A stretch of DNA of 64,000 bases. It comes from Agromyces agglutinans. Lineage in GTDB: Bacteria; Actinomycetota; Actinomycetes; Actinomycetales; Microbacteriaceae. The stretch is taken from positions 409,988 to 473,987 of the forward strand of contig NZ_WJIF01000003.1 of the NCBI RefSeq assembly GCF_009647605.1, read 5' to 3'. A program made the translations under genes and the position numbers. Positions 42,304 through 50,849 of the stretch are shown here, piece by piece. Below the pieces are notes generated by a model. That model worked only from the letters and a program-made list of their open reading frames with translations, was not told the DNA's origin and searched no databases. Every line of letters begins with the position of its first letter. The stretch's first letter is position 1.

Positions 42304-42804
42304 ATGGGGCGAGTGAATCCAGCGCGGGGCATCCGTTCATCGGCGCGCGTCGCGGTCGCGACCGCCGCGGCGACGCTGGTCGCCGTCGCGATGGCCGGAT
42401 GCTTCCCGGCCGAGGCCGAGCCCGCGCCGACCGTCGTGGTGACGGTCACCGCGACGCCGACGCCCACCCCGACACCCACGCCGACGCCTCCGCCCGTGGC
42501 CGAGCCGGCTCCCGCGCCGGCCCCGGCGCCGGTTCCGAACGATCCGGCGCCCGTCTACGAACCCGGGCCGGCGTACGACAACGGGCCCATCACCGGCGCG
42601 AACGGCAGCCCCGCCGTCGACGGCAACGGCATGCCCGTGCGCTACGTGGTGGTCGCGGGCGACAGCTTCTTCGACATCGCCCAGCGGTTCGACCTGCCGC
42701 AGCAGCAGCTGCTGCGCATGAACCCGCAGATCCACGACTTCGGCGAGACCGTGTACATCGGCGACGAGATCAACCTCGACTGGACCAAGACGGGCCTCGG
42801 GTGA
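42304..42804 (+). CDS. LysM-domain lipoprotein
   Basis: A 166-aa exported protein. Signal peptide with lipobox VAMAGC (Cys32), then a Thr-Pro repeat wall-spanning linker (TPTPTPTPTPTPP), an Ala-Pro stretch, and a C-terminal LysM domain (VRYVVVAGDSFFDIAQRFDLPQQQLLRMNPQ) that binds peptidoglycan. No catalytic domain follows, so it may be a structural or scaffolding wall lipoprotein. GGGGAGG lies 3-4 nt before ATG at 42304. The divergent ESX-like operon starts 104 bp away. Confidence 0.85.
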   Translation: MGRVNPARGIRSSARVAVATAAATLVAVAMAGCFPAEAEPAPTVVVTVTATPTPTPTPTPTPPPVAEPAPAPAPAPVPNDPAPVYEPGPAYDNGPITGANGSPAVDGNGMPVRYVVVAGDSFFDIAQRFDLPQQQLLRMNPQIHDFGETVYIGDEINLDWTKTGLG

Positions 42805-42845
42805 GGCCCGTGCCCGGCGCGCGGCCGAGGCCCAGCCGGGTCGCG

Positions 42846-42851
42846 TAGGGT
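42846..42851 (+). promoter_or_regulatory. Leaderless -10 box for paralogue pair
   Basis: TAGGGT, 7 nt, ATG at 42859. Confidence 0.5.
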
Positions 42852-42858
42852 CGTCGGC

Positions 42859-43281
42859 ATGGAGGAGGTCGCCGTCGTCACGCTCGAGCCGTGGCATCCG
42901 TGGCCCCTCGTGTTCCCCGCCATCGTGTTGGCGACCGGTGCGGTCATGACATTCACCGGCCACCTGCGCGAACGCCGGTGGGTCCGCGACATCGGCATGG
43001 TGCTCGTGGTCGGCGGCGGACTGGCCGGGCTCGCCCTGCTCGGGCTCCTGTCGGGGTCGTGGGACCAGGCGCAGCGCGCCGAAGCCCTCGTCGGCCTCGG
43101 CTACGAACAGCCGACGTTCTCGGGCGGCGACGGCATCGTGGGCGGCGCGCCGGGGGTGATCGACTTCCATGCGCAGCGCGACGGCGAGCTCGTCGTGGGC
43201 CGGCTCGTGCCGCTCGGCGACGCGCAATGGCAGGTCGTCGAGGGATTCCGGGACTCGCAGCCGAAGGACAGCGGCACGTGA
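42859..43281 (+). CDS. Hypothetical membrane protein, paralogue 1
   Basis: A 140-aa protein with two transmembrane helices near the N-terminus (PLVFPAIVLATGAVMTF and GMVLVVGGGLAGLALLGLL) and a soluble C-terminal beta-rich half (FHAQRDGELVVGRLVPLGDAQWQVVEG). It is clearly homologous to the next gene: both begin with V(V/T)..EPW.PWPLVFP and share W-D-x-A-x-R...AL...GYE..TFSG. The stop overlaps the next GTG as GTGA. No known family recognised. Confidence 0.72.
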   Translation: MEEVAVVTLEPWHPWPLVFPAIVLATGAVMTFTGHLRERRWVRDIGMVLVVGGGLAGLALLGLLSGSWDQAQRAEALVGLGYEQPTFSGGDGIVGGAPGVIDFHAQRDGELVVGRLVPLGDAQWQVVEGFRDSQPKDSGT

Positions 43282-43718
43282 CCGCGGTCGCGGGGGTCAC
43301 CGCCGTCGAGCGCGCCGCCGGCGTCGTCGTCGTCTCGATCGAACCGTGGAACCCGTGGCCGCTCGTCTTCCCGATCGCGCTGCTCGCGCTCGGCGTCGCC
43401 GCGTCGATCGCCGGCGCGCGCCGGCGTTCCAAGCCGATGCGCGAAGCCGGCTACGCGGGCGTGCTCGTGGGCGGGCTCCTGCTCGCCGCACTGCCGTTCT
43501 CACTCGCCGGCATGTGGGACAGCGGGGCGCGCATCGACGCCCTCCGCGACGCGGGCTACGAGTCGGCGACGTTCAGCGGTGCGCTCGCAGCCGGCGACGA
43601 GGCCTTTCCGCCGCTCGCGTTCCAGGCCGTCCACGACGGCGAGCGGGTGCGCGGCACGCTGCACCACCTCGACGGCGATCGCTGGGAGATCCGCGAGGTC
43701 GAGTCCTCCGGCGGATGA
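43278..43718 (+). CDS. Hypothetical membrane protein, paralogue 2
   Basis: A 146-aa protein, homologous to its upstream neighbour over its whole length: SIEPWNPWPLVFPIALLALG, two helices, GMWDSGARIDALRDAGYESATFSG and a C-terminal FQAVHDGERVRGTLHHLDGDRWEIREV. Start GTG 43278 overlaps the previous stop by 4 bp, so translation is coupled. The pair is a tandem duplication that has diverged; the two proteins may form a complex. Confidence 0.72.
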   Translation: MTAVAGVTAVERAAGVVVVSIEPWNPWPLVFPIALLALGVAASIAGARRRSKPMREAGYAGVLVGGLLLAALPFSLAGMWDSGARIDALRDAGYESATFSGALAAGDEAFPPLAFQAVHDGERVRGTLHHLDGDRWEIREVESSGG

Positions 43719-43738
43719 CCCTCGCCGGGCATCCGGCG

Positions 43739-43744
43739 TAGCGT
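43739..43744 (+). promoter_or_regulatory. Leaderless -10 box for oligopeptidase B
   Basis: TAGCGT, 6 nt, GTG at 43751. Confidence 0.5.
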
Positions 43745-43750
43745 GGTGGC

Positions 43751-45898
43751 GTGCTGACTCCGCCAGAGACCCCGAAGCGTCCGACGACGAGGGAGCACCA
43801 CGGCGACGTGGTGGTCGACGACTACGAATGGTTGCGCGAGAAGGAGGATCCCGAGGTCATCGCGCACCTGCACGCCGAGAACGCGTACACGAAGGCCCGC
43901 ACCGAGCACCTCTCGCTGCTGACCGAGCAGGTGTTCGAGGAGATCAAGGCGCGAACGAAGGAGACCGACCTCTCGGTCGCCAGCCGCGAGGGCGACTGGT
44001 GGTACTTCACGCGCACGGTCGAGGGGCAGCAGTACGGCATCCACTGCCGGGTTGCGGCGGCCGGACCCGACGACTGGGATCCGCCCGTGACGGATGCCGG
44101 AGCCGGAGCGCTCCCGGGCGAGCAGGTGCTGTTCGACGAGAACGCCGAGGCCGAGGGCCACGAGTTCTTCGCCCTGGGCAGCTTCGACGTGTCGGCCGAC
44201 GGGTCGCTGCTGCTGACCGGCGTCGACGTCGAGGGCGATGAGCGGTACACGCTGCGCATCCGGGCCGTCGACGGCAGCGGCCGTGCGTTCGCGGACGTGA
44301 TCGAAGGCACGGCCGGCGGCGCGCTGTTCGACCCGAGCGGCCGGTACGTGTTCTACACGACGGTCGACGAGGCCTGGCGGCCCGACACCGTCTGGCGCCA
44401 CGAGGTCGGCACCGAGGCATCCGCTGACGTGCAGGTGTTCACCGAACCCGACGAACGGTTCTGGCTGGGCGTCGGGTTGACGCGCAGCCGCCGGTTCCTC
44501 ATGATCGAGGCCGGTTCGAACGTCACCAGCGAGACGTGGCTGCTGGATGCCTCGGACCCGACCGGCGCGTTCGAGGTCGTGTGGCCGCGCAAGGAGGGCG
44601 TCGAGTACGACGTCGAGCACGTCGTGGCCGGCGGCAGGGATCGCCTGCTCATCGTGCACAACGACGACGCCGTGAACTTCGAGCTGGTCAGCGTCGCAGC
44701 ATCCGACCCGCGGGGCAAGCGGCGCGTGCTGCTGCCGCACGACGAGGCGGTGCGGCTCGAGGGCGTCGACGCGTTCCGCGACTTCGTCGCCGTGGAGTAC
44801 CGCCGCGAGGGCCTGCCGCGCGTCGCGATCGCGAAGGTGCCGCCGCAGGGCCTGCCGGCCGACGCGACACCCGACGACACGCTGCACGAACTCGGGTTCG
44901 ACGAGGCGCTGTTCGCGGTCGGCGTCGGCGGCAATCCCGCGTGGGAGCAGCCCGTGCTTCGTGTCGGGTACACGAGCTTCGTCACGCCGACGACGGTCAT
45001 CGACGTCGTGGTCGCGACCGGCGAGCGGATCGTGCGCAAGCAGCAGCCCGTGCTCGGCGACTACGACCCCGCGCGCTACGCACAGCGCCGCGAGTGGGCG
45101 ATCGCCGACGACGGCACACGCGTGCCCATCTCGCTCGTCTACCGCGAGGACCTCGTCGAGCGGGGAACGCCCGCGCCGACCCTGCTCTACGGCTACGGGT
45201 CGTACGAGCACTCCATCGACCCTGGCTTCTCGATCGCGCGCCTGTCGCTGCTCGACCGCGGCATGGTGTTCGCGGTGGCGCACGTGCGCGGCGGCGGCGA
45301 GATGGGCCGGCTCTGGTACGAGCACGGCAAGCAGCTGCACAAGCGCAACACGTTCACCGACTTCGTCGCGGCGGCGCGCCACCTCATCGATACGGATGTC
45401 ACGGCCCCCGACCGGCTCGTCGCGCAGGGCGGCAGCGCGGGAGGCCTGTTGATGGGCGCCGTGGCCAACCTCGCGCCGCGCCACTTCAGCGGCATCCTCG
45501 CGGAGGTGCCGTTCGTCGACCCGCTGACCTCGATCCTCGACCCGTCGCTTCCGCTGACCGTCATCGAGTGGGACGAGTGGGGCAACCCGCTCGAGGACCC
45601 GGAGGTGTACGCGTACATGAAGGCGTACTCGCCGTACGAGAACGTGCACGACGGCGCGCACGGGTCGCACTACCCGCCGATCCTCGCGGTGACCTCGCTG
45701 AACGACACCCGTGTGCTGTACGTCGAGCCCGCGAAGTGGGTCGCGAAGCTGCGCGAGGCCGGCGCCGACGCCCTGCTGCGGATCGAGATGGCCGCGGGGC
45801 ACGGCGGGGTCTCGGGGCGGTACTCGGCGTGGCGCGAGCGGGCGTTCGCGTACGCGTGGGTGATCGACCGGGCGAAGGCGCACCCGTCGGGCGAGTAG
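43751..45898 (+). CDS. ptrB: Oligopeptidase B (S9 family prolyl oligopeptidase)
   Basis: A 715-aa cytosolic serine peptidase cutting short peptides after Arg or Lys. The N-terminal seven-bladed propeller is followed by the alpha/beta-hydrolase domain with YGYGSYEHS, ARGGGEMGR-type (HVRGGGEMGRLWYEHGK) and the nucleophile elbow QGGSAGG (Ser562). The catalytic Asp (LNDTRVLY) and His (GHGGVSGR) follow near the C-terminus. Length and motifs match oligopeptidase B. The GTG start is leaderless in appearance. Confidence 0.94.
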   Translation: MLTPPETPKRPTTREHHGDVVVDDYEWLREKEDPEVIAHLHAENAYTKARTEHLSLLTEQVFEEIKARTKETDLSVASREGDWWYFTRTVEGQQYGIHCRVAAAGPDDWDPPVTDAGAGALPGEQVLFDENAEAEGHEFFALGSFDVSADGSLLLTGVDVEGDERYTLRIRAVDGSGRAFADVIEGTAGGALFDPSGRYVFYTTVDEAWRPDTVWRHEVGTEASADVQVFTEPDERFWLGVGLTRSRRFLMIEAGSNVTSETWLLDASDPTGAFEVVWPRKEGVEYDVEHVVAGGRDRLLIVHNDDAVNFELVSVAASDPRGKRRVLLPHDEAVRLEGVDAFRDFVAVEYRREGLPRVAIAKVPPQGLPADATPDDTLHELGFDEALFAVGVGGNPAWEQPVLRVGYTSFVTPTTVIDVVVATGERIVRKQQPVLGDYDPARYAQRREWAIADDGTRVPISLVYREDLVERGTPAPTLLYGYGSYEHSIDPGFSIARLSLLDRGMVFAVAHVRGGGEMGRLWYEHGKQLHKRNTFTDFVAAARHLIDTDVTAPDRLVAQGGSAGGLLMGAVANLAPRHFSGILAEVPFVDPLTSILDPSLPLTVIEWDEWGNPLEDPEVYAYMKAYSPYENVHDGAHGSHYPPILAVTSLNDTRVLYVEPAKWVAKLREAGADALLRIEMAAGHGGVSGRYSAWRERAFAYAWVIDRAKAHPSGE

Positions 45899-45977
45899 GG
45901 GTCGGCCGTGGGCGGCGCCGTTCGCCCGTGGCGAGCAGGGGTGCCCGATGTCGCCGGCGACTGCGAGACTGCCTCGC

Positions 45978-47291
45978 ATGTCGATCCTCTCCGCGCTGAG
46001 TGAACGCGTCCCGGGTCGGGCCTTCGGCCCCGGCTCGCCCGAGTACGACGCCGGTCGTACCGTCTTCGCCGGTGTCGGCGAACCCGAGGCCGTCGTGCGG
46101 CCCACCACCGCCGACGAGCTCGCCCTGGCGGTGCGCACGGCCGTCGCGCAGGGGCGCCCGATCGCGGTCCGCAGCGGCGGGCACGGCAGCATGCCCGCCA
46201 CCGAGGGCCTGGTCGTCGACCTCGCCGAGTTCGACTCGGTGACGGTCGGCGAGGGCGGCCTCGTCTCGATCGGCGCCGGTGCGCGCTGGGGCGACGTCGC
46301 GGCGGCGCTCGCGCCGCACGGCCTCGGCATCTCGTCGGGCGACACGCTCGACGTCGGCGTGGGGGGCCTGGCCGTCGGCGGCGGCATCGGCTGGCTCGTG
46401 CGCACGCACGGGCTCACGGTCGACCTCATCCGCGAGGTCGAGGTGGTGACCGCTGCGGGGGCCGTCGTGTCGGCGAACGCCGAGACGCATCCCGACCTGT
46501 TCTGGGGCATCCGCGGCGGCGGCGGCAACTTCGGCATCGTCACGCGGTTCCTGGTCCAGGCCGCGCCGGTCGAGGGCCTCGTCGGCGGCCACGTGCAGTT
46601 CGACCGATCCGATGTCGGGGCCGTGCTGCGCGCGTGGCGCGACGTCACCCTCGCCTCGCCCGACGAGCTGAACTCGACCCTCATGGTGATGCCGCCCTTC
46701 GGGCCCGAGATGCCCGGCGGTCCGCAGCTCGGGGTGGCGCTCCTCGGCACCGAGCAGGAGCTGCGCGACCTGCTCGCCCCGATCCTCGCGCTCCCGTCGG
46801 TCACCGAGGTCTCGCTCGGCCCGATCGCCTACGGCGACCTCCTCGAGGCCGCCCCGCCCGGCAAGCCGCCGTTCCGGTTCGTCGGCGGCAACGGCTTCGC
46901 GCCCGAACTCTCCGACGAGCTGCTCGCCGCGGTCGAGCGCGTGCTCGACGGGCCGATCCCCACCATGGTGCTGCTGCGTGCGCTCGGCGGCGCCTACGCG
47001 CGGGTGGCGCCCGATGCGACGCCCATCGCCCATCGCGACGCCCAGGCGCTCGTCATGGTCAATGGCGTGCTTCCCGCCGAAGCCACCGACGACGAGGCCG
47101 AGCACGCCCTGCTCGACCTCACGGCCCCGCTCGACCACACGGTCGGCCGGTACGCCAACTTCACGCAGGAGTTCGGCGACGACGTCACCGCGATGATCTA
47201 CCCGCCGGCGACGCTCGAGCGGCTGCGCCGGGTGAAGCGCCAGTTCGACCCGGGTGACGTGTTCCGGGCGGCGCACCACATCGCGCCGTAG
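45978..47291 (+). CDS. FAD-binding oxidoreductase (PCMH/BBE type)
   Basis: A 437-aa flavoprotein of the berberine-bridge/6-hydroxynicotine oxidase family. The FAD domain shows VRSGGHGSMPATEGLVVDL (about residues 63-81; the first His is the usual covalent FAD site), GGLAVGGGIGWLVRTHGLTVD and WGIRGGGGNFGIVT; the C-terminal BBE segment is RYANFTQEFGDDV...KRQFDPGDVFRAAHHIAP. It oxidises an alcohol or amine of unknown identity. ATG at 45978 follows a GAGACT box by 7 nt. No signal peptide. Confidence 0.9.
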   Translation: MSILSALSERVPGRAFGPGSPEYDAGRTVFAGVGEPEAVVRPTTADELALAVRTAVAQGRPIAVRSGGHGSMPATEGLVVDLAEFDSVTVGEGGLVSIGAGARWGDVAAALAPHGLGISSGDTLDVGVGGLAVGGGIGWLVRTHGLTVDLIREVEVVTAAGAVVSANAETHPDLFWGIRGGGGNFGIVTRFLVQAAPVEGLVGGHVQFDRSDVGAVLRAWRDVTLASPDELNSTLMVMPPFGPEMPGGPQLGVALLGTEQELRDLLAPILALPSVTEVSLGPIAYGDLLEAAPPGKPPFRFVGGNGFAPELSDELLAAVERVLDGPIPTMVLLRALGGAYARVAPDATPIAHRDAQALVMVNGVLPAEATDDEAEHALLDLTAPLDHTVGRYANFTQEFGDDVTAMIYPPATLERLRRVKRQFDPGDVFRAAHHIAP

Positions 47292-47312
47292 CGGCGTCGG
47301 CGCGCGGGCCCA

Positions 47313-47816
47313 TCAGGCCAGTTCGAGCAGGAGGGTGTCGGAGCCGCCGTTGCGTCCGACCGCGACGAAGCCCGCGCGCTCGTAGAGTCGCTGGGCGTGG
47401 TTGCCGTCCTCGACGCTCAGGCTGATCGCGCGGATGCCTCGGCGTTCGGCCTCGGCGACGACGGCGTCGACCAGGCGGGCGCCCACGCCCCTGCCGCGGG
47501 CTTCGGCTATCACGTTGATGCTGAACTCGGGCACGTCGTCGGCGACGTAGCCGTATCCGGGATCGTCGGCGGGGAGGAAGATCACCCAGGCGACGCCGAG
47601 CGGCCGGCAGTCGTCGGCATCGTCGGCCTCGACGTCGGCGACCTCGTCGACGAATCCGAAGTCGCGGCGGGCATCGAAGCGGGTCGCGTAGTGCGCGAGC
47701 TCGGGCGTCGCATCGAACTCGGCCTCCGAGATGCGCTCGCCGCTCCAGTTCAGGTTGCCGAGCGTCGCCTCGCGGAGCAGGGCGCGATCGCGGTCGTCGA
47801 CCGGGCGGAGGGGCAT
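47313..47816 (-). CDS. GNAT family N-acetyltransferase
   Basis: A 167-aa acetyltransferase. Motif A (INVIAEARGRGVGARLVDAVVAEAERRG) binds acetyl-CoA and is followed by ISLSVEDGNHAQRLYERAGFVAVGR, the classic motif B. The substrate is unknown. ATG at 47816 is preceded on the minus strand by TACGAT and 6 nt. Confidence 0.85.
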   Translation of the reverse strand: MPLRPVDDRDRALLREATLGNLNWSGERISEAEFDATPELAHYATRFDARRDFGFVDEVADVEADDADDCRPLGVAWVIFLPADDPGYGYVADDVPEFSINVIAEARGRGVGARLVDAVVAEAERRGIRAISLSVEDGNHAQRLYERAGFVAVGRNGGSDTLLLELA

Positions 47817-47822
47817 CCGTCG

Positions 47823-47828
47823 ATCGTA
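47823..47828 (-). promoter_or_regulatory. Leaderless -10 box for GNAT gene
   Basis: On the minus strand TACGAT, 6 nt, ATG at 47816. Confidence 0.55.
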
Positions 47829-47896
47829 GCCGCGCCCCGCACGGGCGGCGCTGCACGGCCACGCGGACGCCTCGCGCTTCGCAGTGGTTGCTAGTT

Positions 47897-47919
47897 TGTT
47901 AGGACATTCTGTGTAGACT
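47897..47919 (+). promoter_or_regulatory. iol operon promoter and GntR operator candidate
   Basis: TGTTAGGACATTC (47897-47909) lies directly before the -10 box TAGACT (47914-47919). A related sequence, TGTCAGATCATTC, occurs in the promoter of the GntR gene downstream (53577-53589, minus strand); both read TGTYAGRWCATTC. This links the regulator with the operon. Confidence 0.65.
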
Positions 47920-47963
47920 GGCCTCACCGTCCGCGGCGAAGCGAGGGAGTTGCACGGCGACGT

Positions 47964-48950
47964 ATGACCACATCAGCAGCGACCCATGACCTCATCACGA
48001 TCGGGCGGATCGGCATCGACCTCTACCCGAGCGAGATCGAACGCCACCTCGACGAGGTCGAGACCTTCACCCGATCGCTCGGCGGCAGCGCCGCGAACGT
48101 GGCCGTCGCGGCCGCCCGACACGGACGACGCAGCGCCATCGTGAGCAAGACCGGCGACGACGCGTTCGGCCGCTACCTCCGGCGCGAGCTCGGTCGCCTC
48201 GGGGTCGACGCCGACCACCTCGGCGTCTCGCCCGACCTGCAGACCCCGATCACGTTCTGCGAGATCTTCCCGCCCGACGACTTCCCGCTCACGTTCTACC
48301 GGCGACCCCTCGCGCCCGACCTCGACCTGCGCGCCGGCGACCTCCCGCTCGAGGCCATCCGCGACGCGGCCATGTACTGGTCGACCGTCACGGGCCTCAG
48401 CGAGCAGCCGAGTCGCGACGCCCACCACGCGGCCTGGCAGGCGCGGGGCCGCCGACCCCTCACCGTGCTCGACCTGGACTACCGCCCCATGTTCTGGGAG
48501 TCGCCCGAGACGGCCCGACGCGAGGTGCGGCGCGCCCTCGAGCACGTCACGGTCGCGGTCGGCAACCTCGACGAGGTGGAGGTCGCCGTCGGCGAGCGCG
48601 ACCCGCACCGCGCGGCCGACGCGCTGCTCGACCTCGGACTCGACCTCGCGATCGTCAAGCGCGGACCTGCCGGGGTGGTCGCGAAGACCGCGACCGAGAC
48701 CGTCGAATCCCCGGCGATCCCCGTCGAGGTCGTGAACGGCCTCGGCGCGGGCGACGGCTTCGGCGGCGCGCTCGCGCACGGCCTCATCGCCGGCTGGCCG
48801 CTCGAGCGCGTCATCCGGTTCGCGAACGCCGCCGGGGCGATCGTCGCCACCCGCCGCGAGTGCTCCACCGCGATGCCCAACACGCGCGAGGTCGAAGCGC
48901 TCGTCGCCGACCTCCCCCGAGTCGAGGGAGCCGTCGATGGCCGGCCATGA
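47964..48950 (+). CDS. iolC: 5-dehydro-2-deoxygluconokinase
   Basis: A 328-aa PfkB-family kinase phosphorylating 2-deoxy-5-keto-gluconate in myo-inositol breakdown. PfkB signature 1 (GGSAANVAVAAARHGRRSAIVSKTGDDAFG) and signature 2 (VVNGLGAGDGFGGAL with catalytic Asp in GAGD) are present, with the RPLAPDLDL loop typical of IolC. It is the first gene of a four-gene operon with aldolase, iolB and iolD; its end overlaps the aldolase gene by 14 bp. Confidence 0.95.
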   Translation: MTTSAATHDLITIGRIGIDLYPSEIERHLDEVETFTRSLGGSAANVAVAAARHGRRSAIVSKTGDDAFGRYLRRELGRLGVDADHLGVSPDLQTPITFCEIFPPDDFPLTFYRRPLAPDLDLRAGDLPLEAIRDAAMYWSTVTGLSEQPSRDAHHAAWQARGRRPLTVLDLDYRPMFWESPETARREVRRALEHVTVAVGNLDEVEVAVGERDPHRAADALLDLGLDLAIVKRGPAGVVAKTATETVESPAIPVEVVNGLGAGDGFGGALAHGLIAGWPLERVIRFANAAGAIVATRRECSTAMPNTREVEALVADLPRVEGAVDGRP

Positions 48951-49842
48951 GCTCCGCCACGTGACCCCCGAGCGCTTCGCCGAGGTCCGGCACGTGCGCG
49001 CGACCGATCCGACGGCGATCGCCCGCGCGCACGCGGCGCGCAGCAAGCGGCCGCTGCTCGGCGAGAACGGACGGCTCTTCATCCTCGCGGCCGATCACCC
49101 GGCCCGCGGTGCCCTCGGCGTCGGCGACGAGCCGATGGCGATGGCCGACCGCTACCTGCTGCTCGACCGGCTCGCCCTCGCGCTCAGCCGGCCCGGCGTC
49201 GACGGCGTGCTCGCCACGCCCGACATCATCGACGACCTCGCCCTGCTCGGCGCGCTCGACGACAAGGTCGTCGTCGGCTCCATGAACCGTGGCGGCCTGC
49301 GCGGCGCCTCGTTCGAGATGGACGACCGCTACACGGGCTACGACATCCCCGGCATCGTGCGCGACGGGCTCGACTTCGCCAAGTGCCTGCTGCGCATCAA
49401 CCTCGACGACGCGGGCACCAGCCGCACGCTCGAGGCCACGGCGCGCGCCGTGACCGCCGCGGCCGAAGCCGGCGTGCCGATCATGCTCGAGCCCTTCATG
49501 AGCCTGCGGCGCGACGGCGCGATCGTCAACGACCTGAGTGCCGAGGCCGTCATCACCTCGGTCGCGATCGCCGCCGGCCTCGGCACCTGCTCGGCCTACA
49601 CGTGGATGAAGCTGCCCGTGGTCGACGACATGGAGCGGGTCATGTCCGCGACGACGCTGCCGACGCTGCTGCTCGGCGGCGAGCGCGCCGACGACCCCGA
49701 GGCGACCTACGCCAGCTGGCAGCGTTCGCTCGACCTGCCGGGCGTCCGCGGACTGGTGGTCGGGCGTGCGCTCGTCTACCCTCCCGACGGCGACGTCGAA
49801 CGCGCCGTCGACACCGCCGCGGCACTCGTGCACGCGCGATGA
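48937..49842 (+). CDS. Class I aldolase of inositol pathway (IolJ-like, Cgl0159 family)
   Basis: A 301-aa TIM-barrel protein, the aldolase-type member of actinobacterial iol clusters; it is expected to split 2-deoxy-5-keto-gluconate 6-phosphate into dihydroxyacetone phosphate and malonate semialdehyde. Seen are FILAADHPARGALG, VVGSMNRGGLRG, KCLLRINLDDAGTS and MLEPFMS, with TWMKLPVVDDMERV providing a possible Schiff-base lysine. It overlaps iolC and, as ATGA, the possible iolB start. Confidence 0.85.
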   Translation: MAGHELRHVTPERFAEVRHVRATDPTAIARAHAARSKRPLLGENGRLFILAADHPARGALGVGDEPMAMADRYLLLDRLALALSRPGVDGVLATPDIIDDLALLGALDDKVVVGSMNRGGLRGASFEMDDRYTGYDIPGIVRDGLDFAKCLLRINLDDAGTSRTLEATARAVTAAAEAGVPIMLEPFMSLRRDGAIVNDLSAEAVITSVAIAAGLGTCSAYTWMKLPVVDDMERVMSATTLPTLLLGGERADDPEATYASWQRSLDLPGVRGLVVGRALVYPPDGDVERAVDTAAALVHAR

Positions 49843-49907
49843 CGACCACCGAGGCATCCGCCCCGATCCATCCGAGATCCGATTCATCCGACCCGAGAGG
49901 AGTCACC

Positions 49908-50849
49908 GTGACCGACGACGGGAGCCGCCGCTGGTTCCGCCCCGACGGCACGCTCGCCGACGGCGAGTGGCGCACGGTCGTGGATACGCGCATCGAGGGA
50001 TGGGCGTACACGGGGCTCCGGGTCGGCGATCTCGGCGAGGACACGGCGGGCCCGCCCGCGCTGCATCTCGAATCCGCCGACGTCGAGCGGCTGGTCGTGC
50101 CCCTGCACGGGACGTTCCGCATCGAGGTCGACGGCGCCGACGGACCCGCCGACGTGCGGCTCGACGGCCGCCCCTCGTTCTTCGACGGCCCGACCGACAC
50201 CTGCTACCTGCCGCCGCGCTCCTCGGCCCGGATCACCGGCACGGGGCGCGTGGCGGTCGCCGAGGCATCCGCGACGACACGACGAGCCGTGCGCCACCTG
50301 CCCGCAGCGGCGGCACCGGTCGAGCTGCGCGGTCGCGGGCAGTCGAGCCGCCAGGTGCACGACCTCGGCACGCCGGCCGTGCTCGAGGCCGACCGCCTCA
50401 TCGTGTGCGAGGTGCTCACGCCGGCCGGCAACTGGTCGTCGTACCCGCCGCACAAGCACGACGAACACCTCCCGGGGGCCGAGTCGCGGCTCGAGGAGAT
50501 CTACTATTTCGAGGTCCGACCGGTCGACGGCGGCGAGCGAGCCGACGCGTACGCGCTGTTCAGCGCCTCGTCGTCGCCGGCGACGACGATCGAACTCGAC
50601 GAACGCGTGCGCTCGGGCGACGTGGTGCTCGTGCCCGGCGGGTTCCACGGGCCCGCGGCCGCCGCGCCCGGGTACGACCTCTACTACCTCAACGTGATGG
50701 CCGGGCCCGGCGACCGGGTCTGGGAGATCACCGACCACCCCGACCACGCGTGGGTGCGCCAGACGTGGGCCGAGGAGCCGGCCGACCCGCGGCTGCCCTT
50801 CGGCGCCGTGCGCCACGCGACGGATGACCAGGACGGAGCACTCGGATGA
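49908..50849 (+). CDS. iolB: 5-deoxy-glucuronate isomerase
   Basis: A 313-aa cupin-type isomerase converting 5-deoxy-glucuronate to 2-deoxy-5-keto-gluconate. The IolB signature SSYPPHKHDEHLPGAESRLEEIYYFEV supplies the metal-binding His/Glu residues, and DVVLVPGGFHGP the second set. I chose GTG 49908 with GAGGAG 5-6 nt upstream; a longer ATG start at 49839 overlaps the aldolase stop as ATGA and would add 23 non-conserved residues. The stop overlaps iolD as ATGA. Confidence 0.93.
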   Translation: MTDDGSRRWFRPDGTLADGEWRTVVDTRIEGWAYTGLRVGDLGEDTAGPPALHLESADVERLVVPLHGTFRIEVDGADGPADVRLDGRPSFFDGPTDTCYLPPRSSARITGTGRVAVAEASATTRRAVRHLPAAAAPVELRGRGQSSRQVHDLGTPAVLEADRLIVCEVLTPAGNWSSYPPHKHDEHLPGAESRLEEIYYFEVRPVDGGERADAYALFSASSSPATTIELDERVRSGDVVLVPGGFHGPAAAAPGYDLYYLNVMAGPGDRVWEITDHPDHAWVRQTWAEEPADPRLPFGAVRHATDDQDGALG

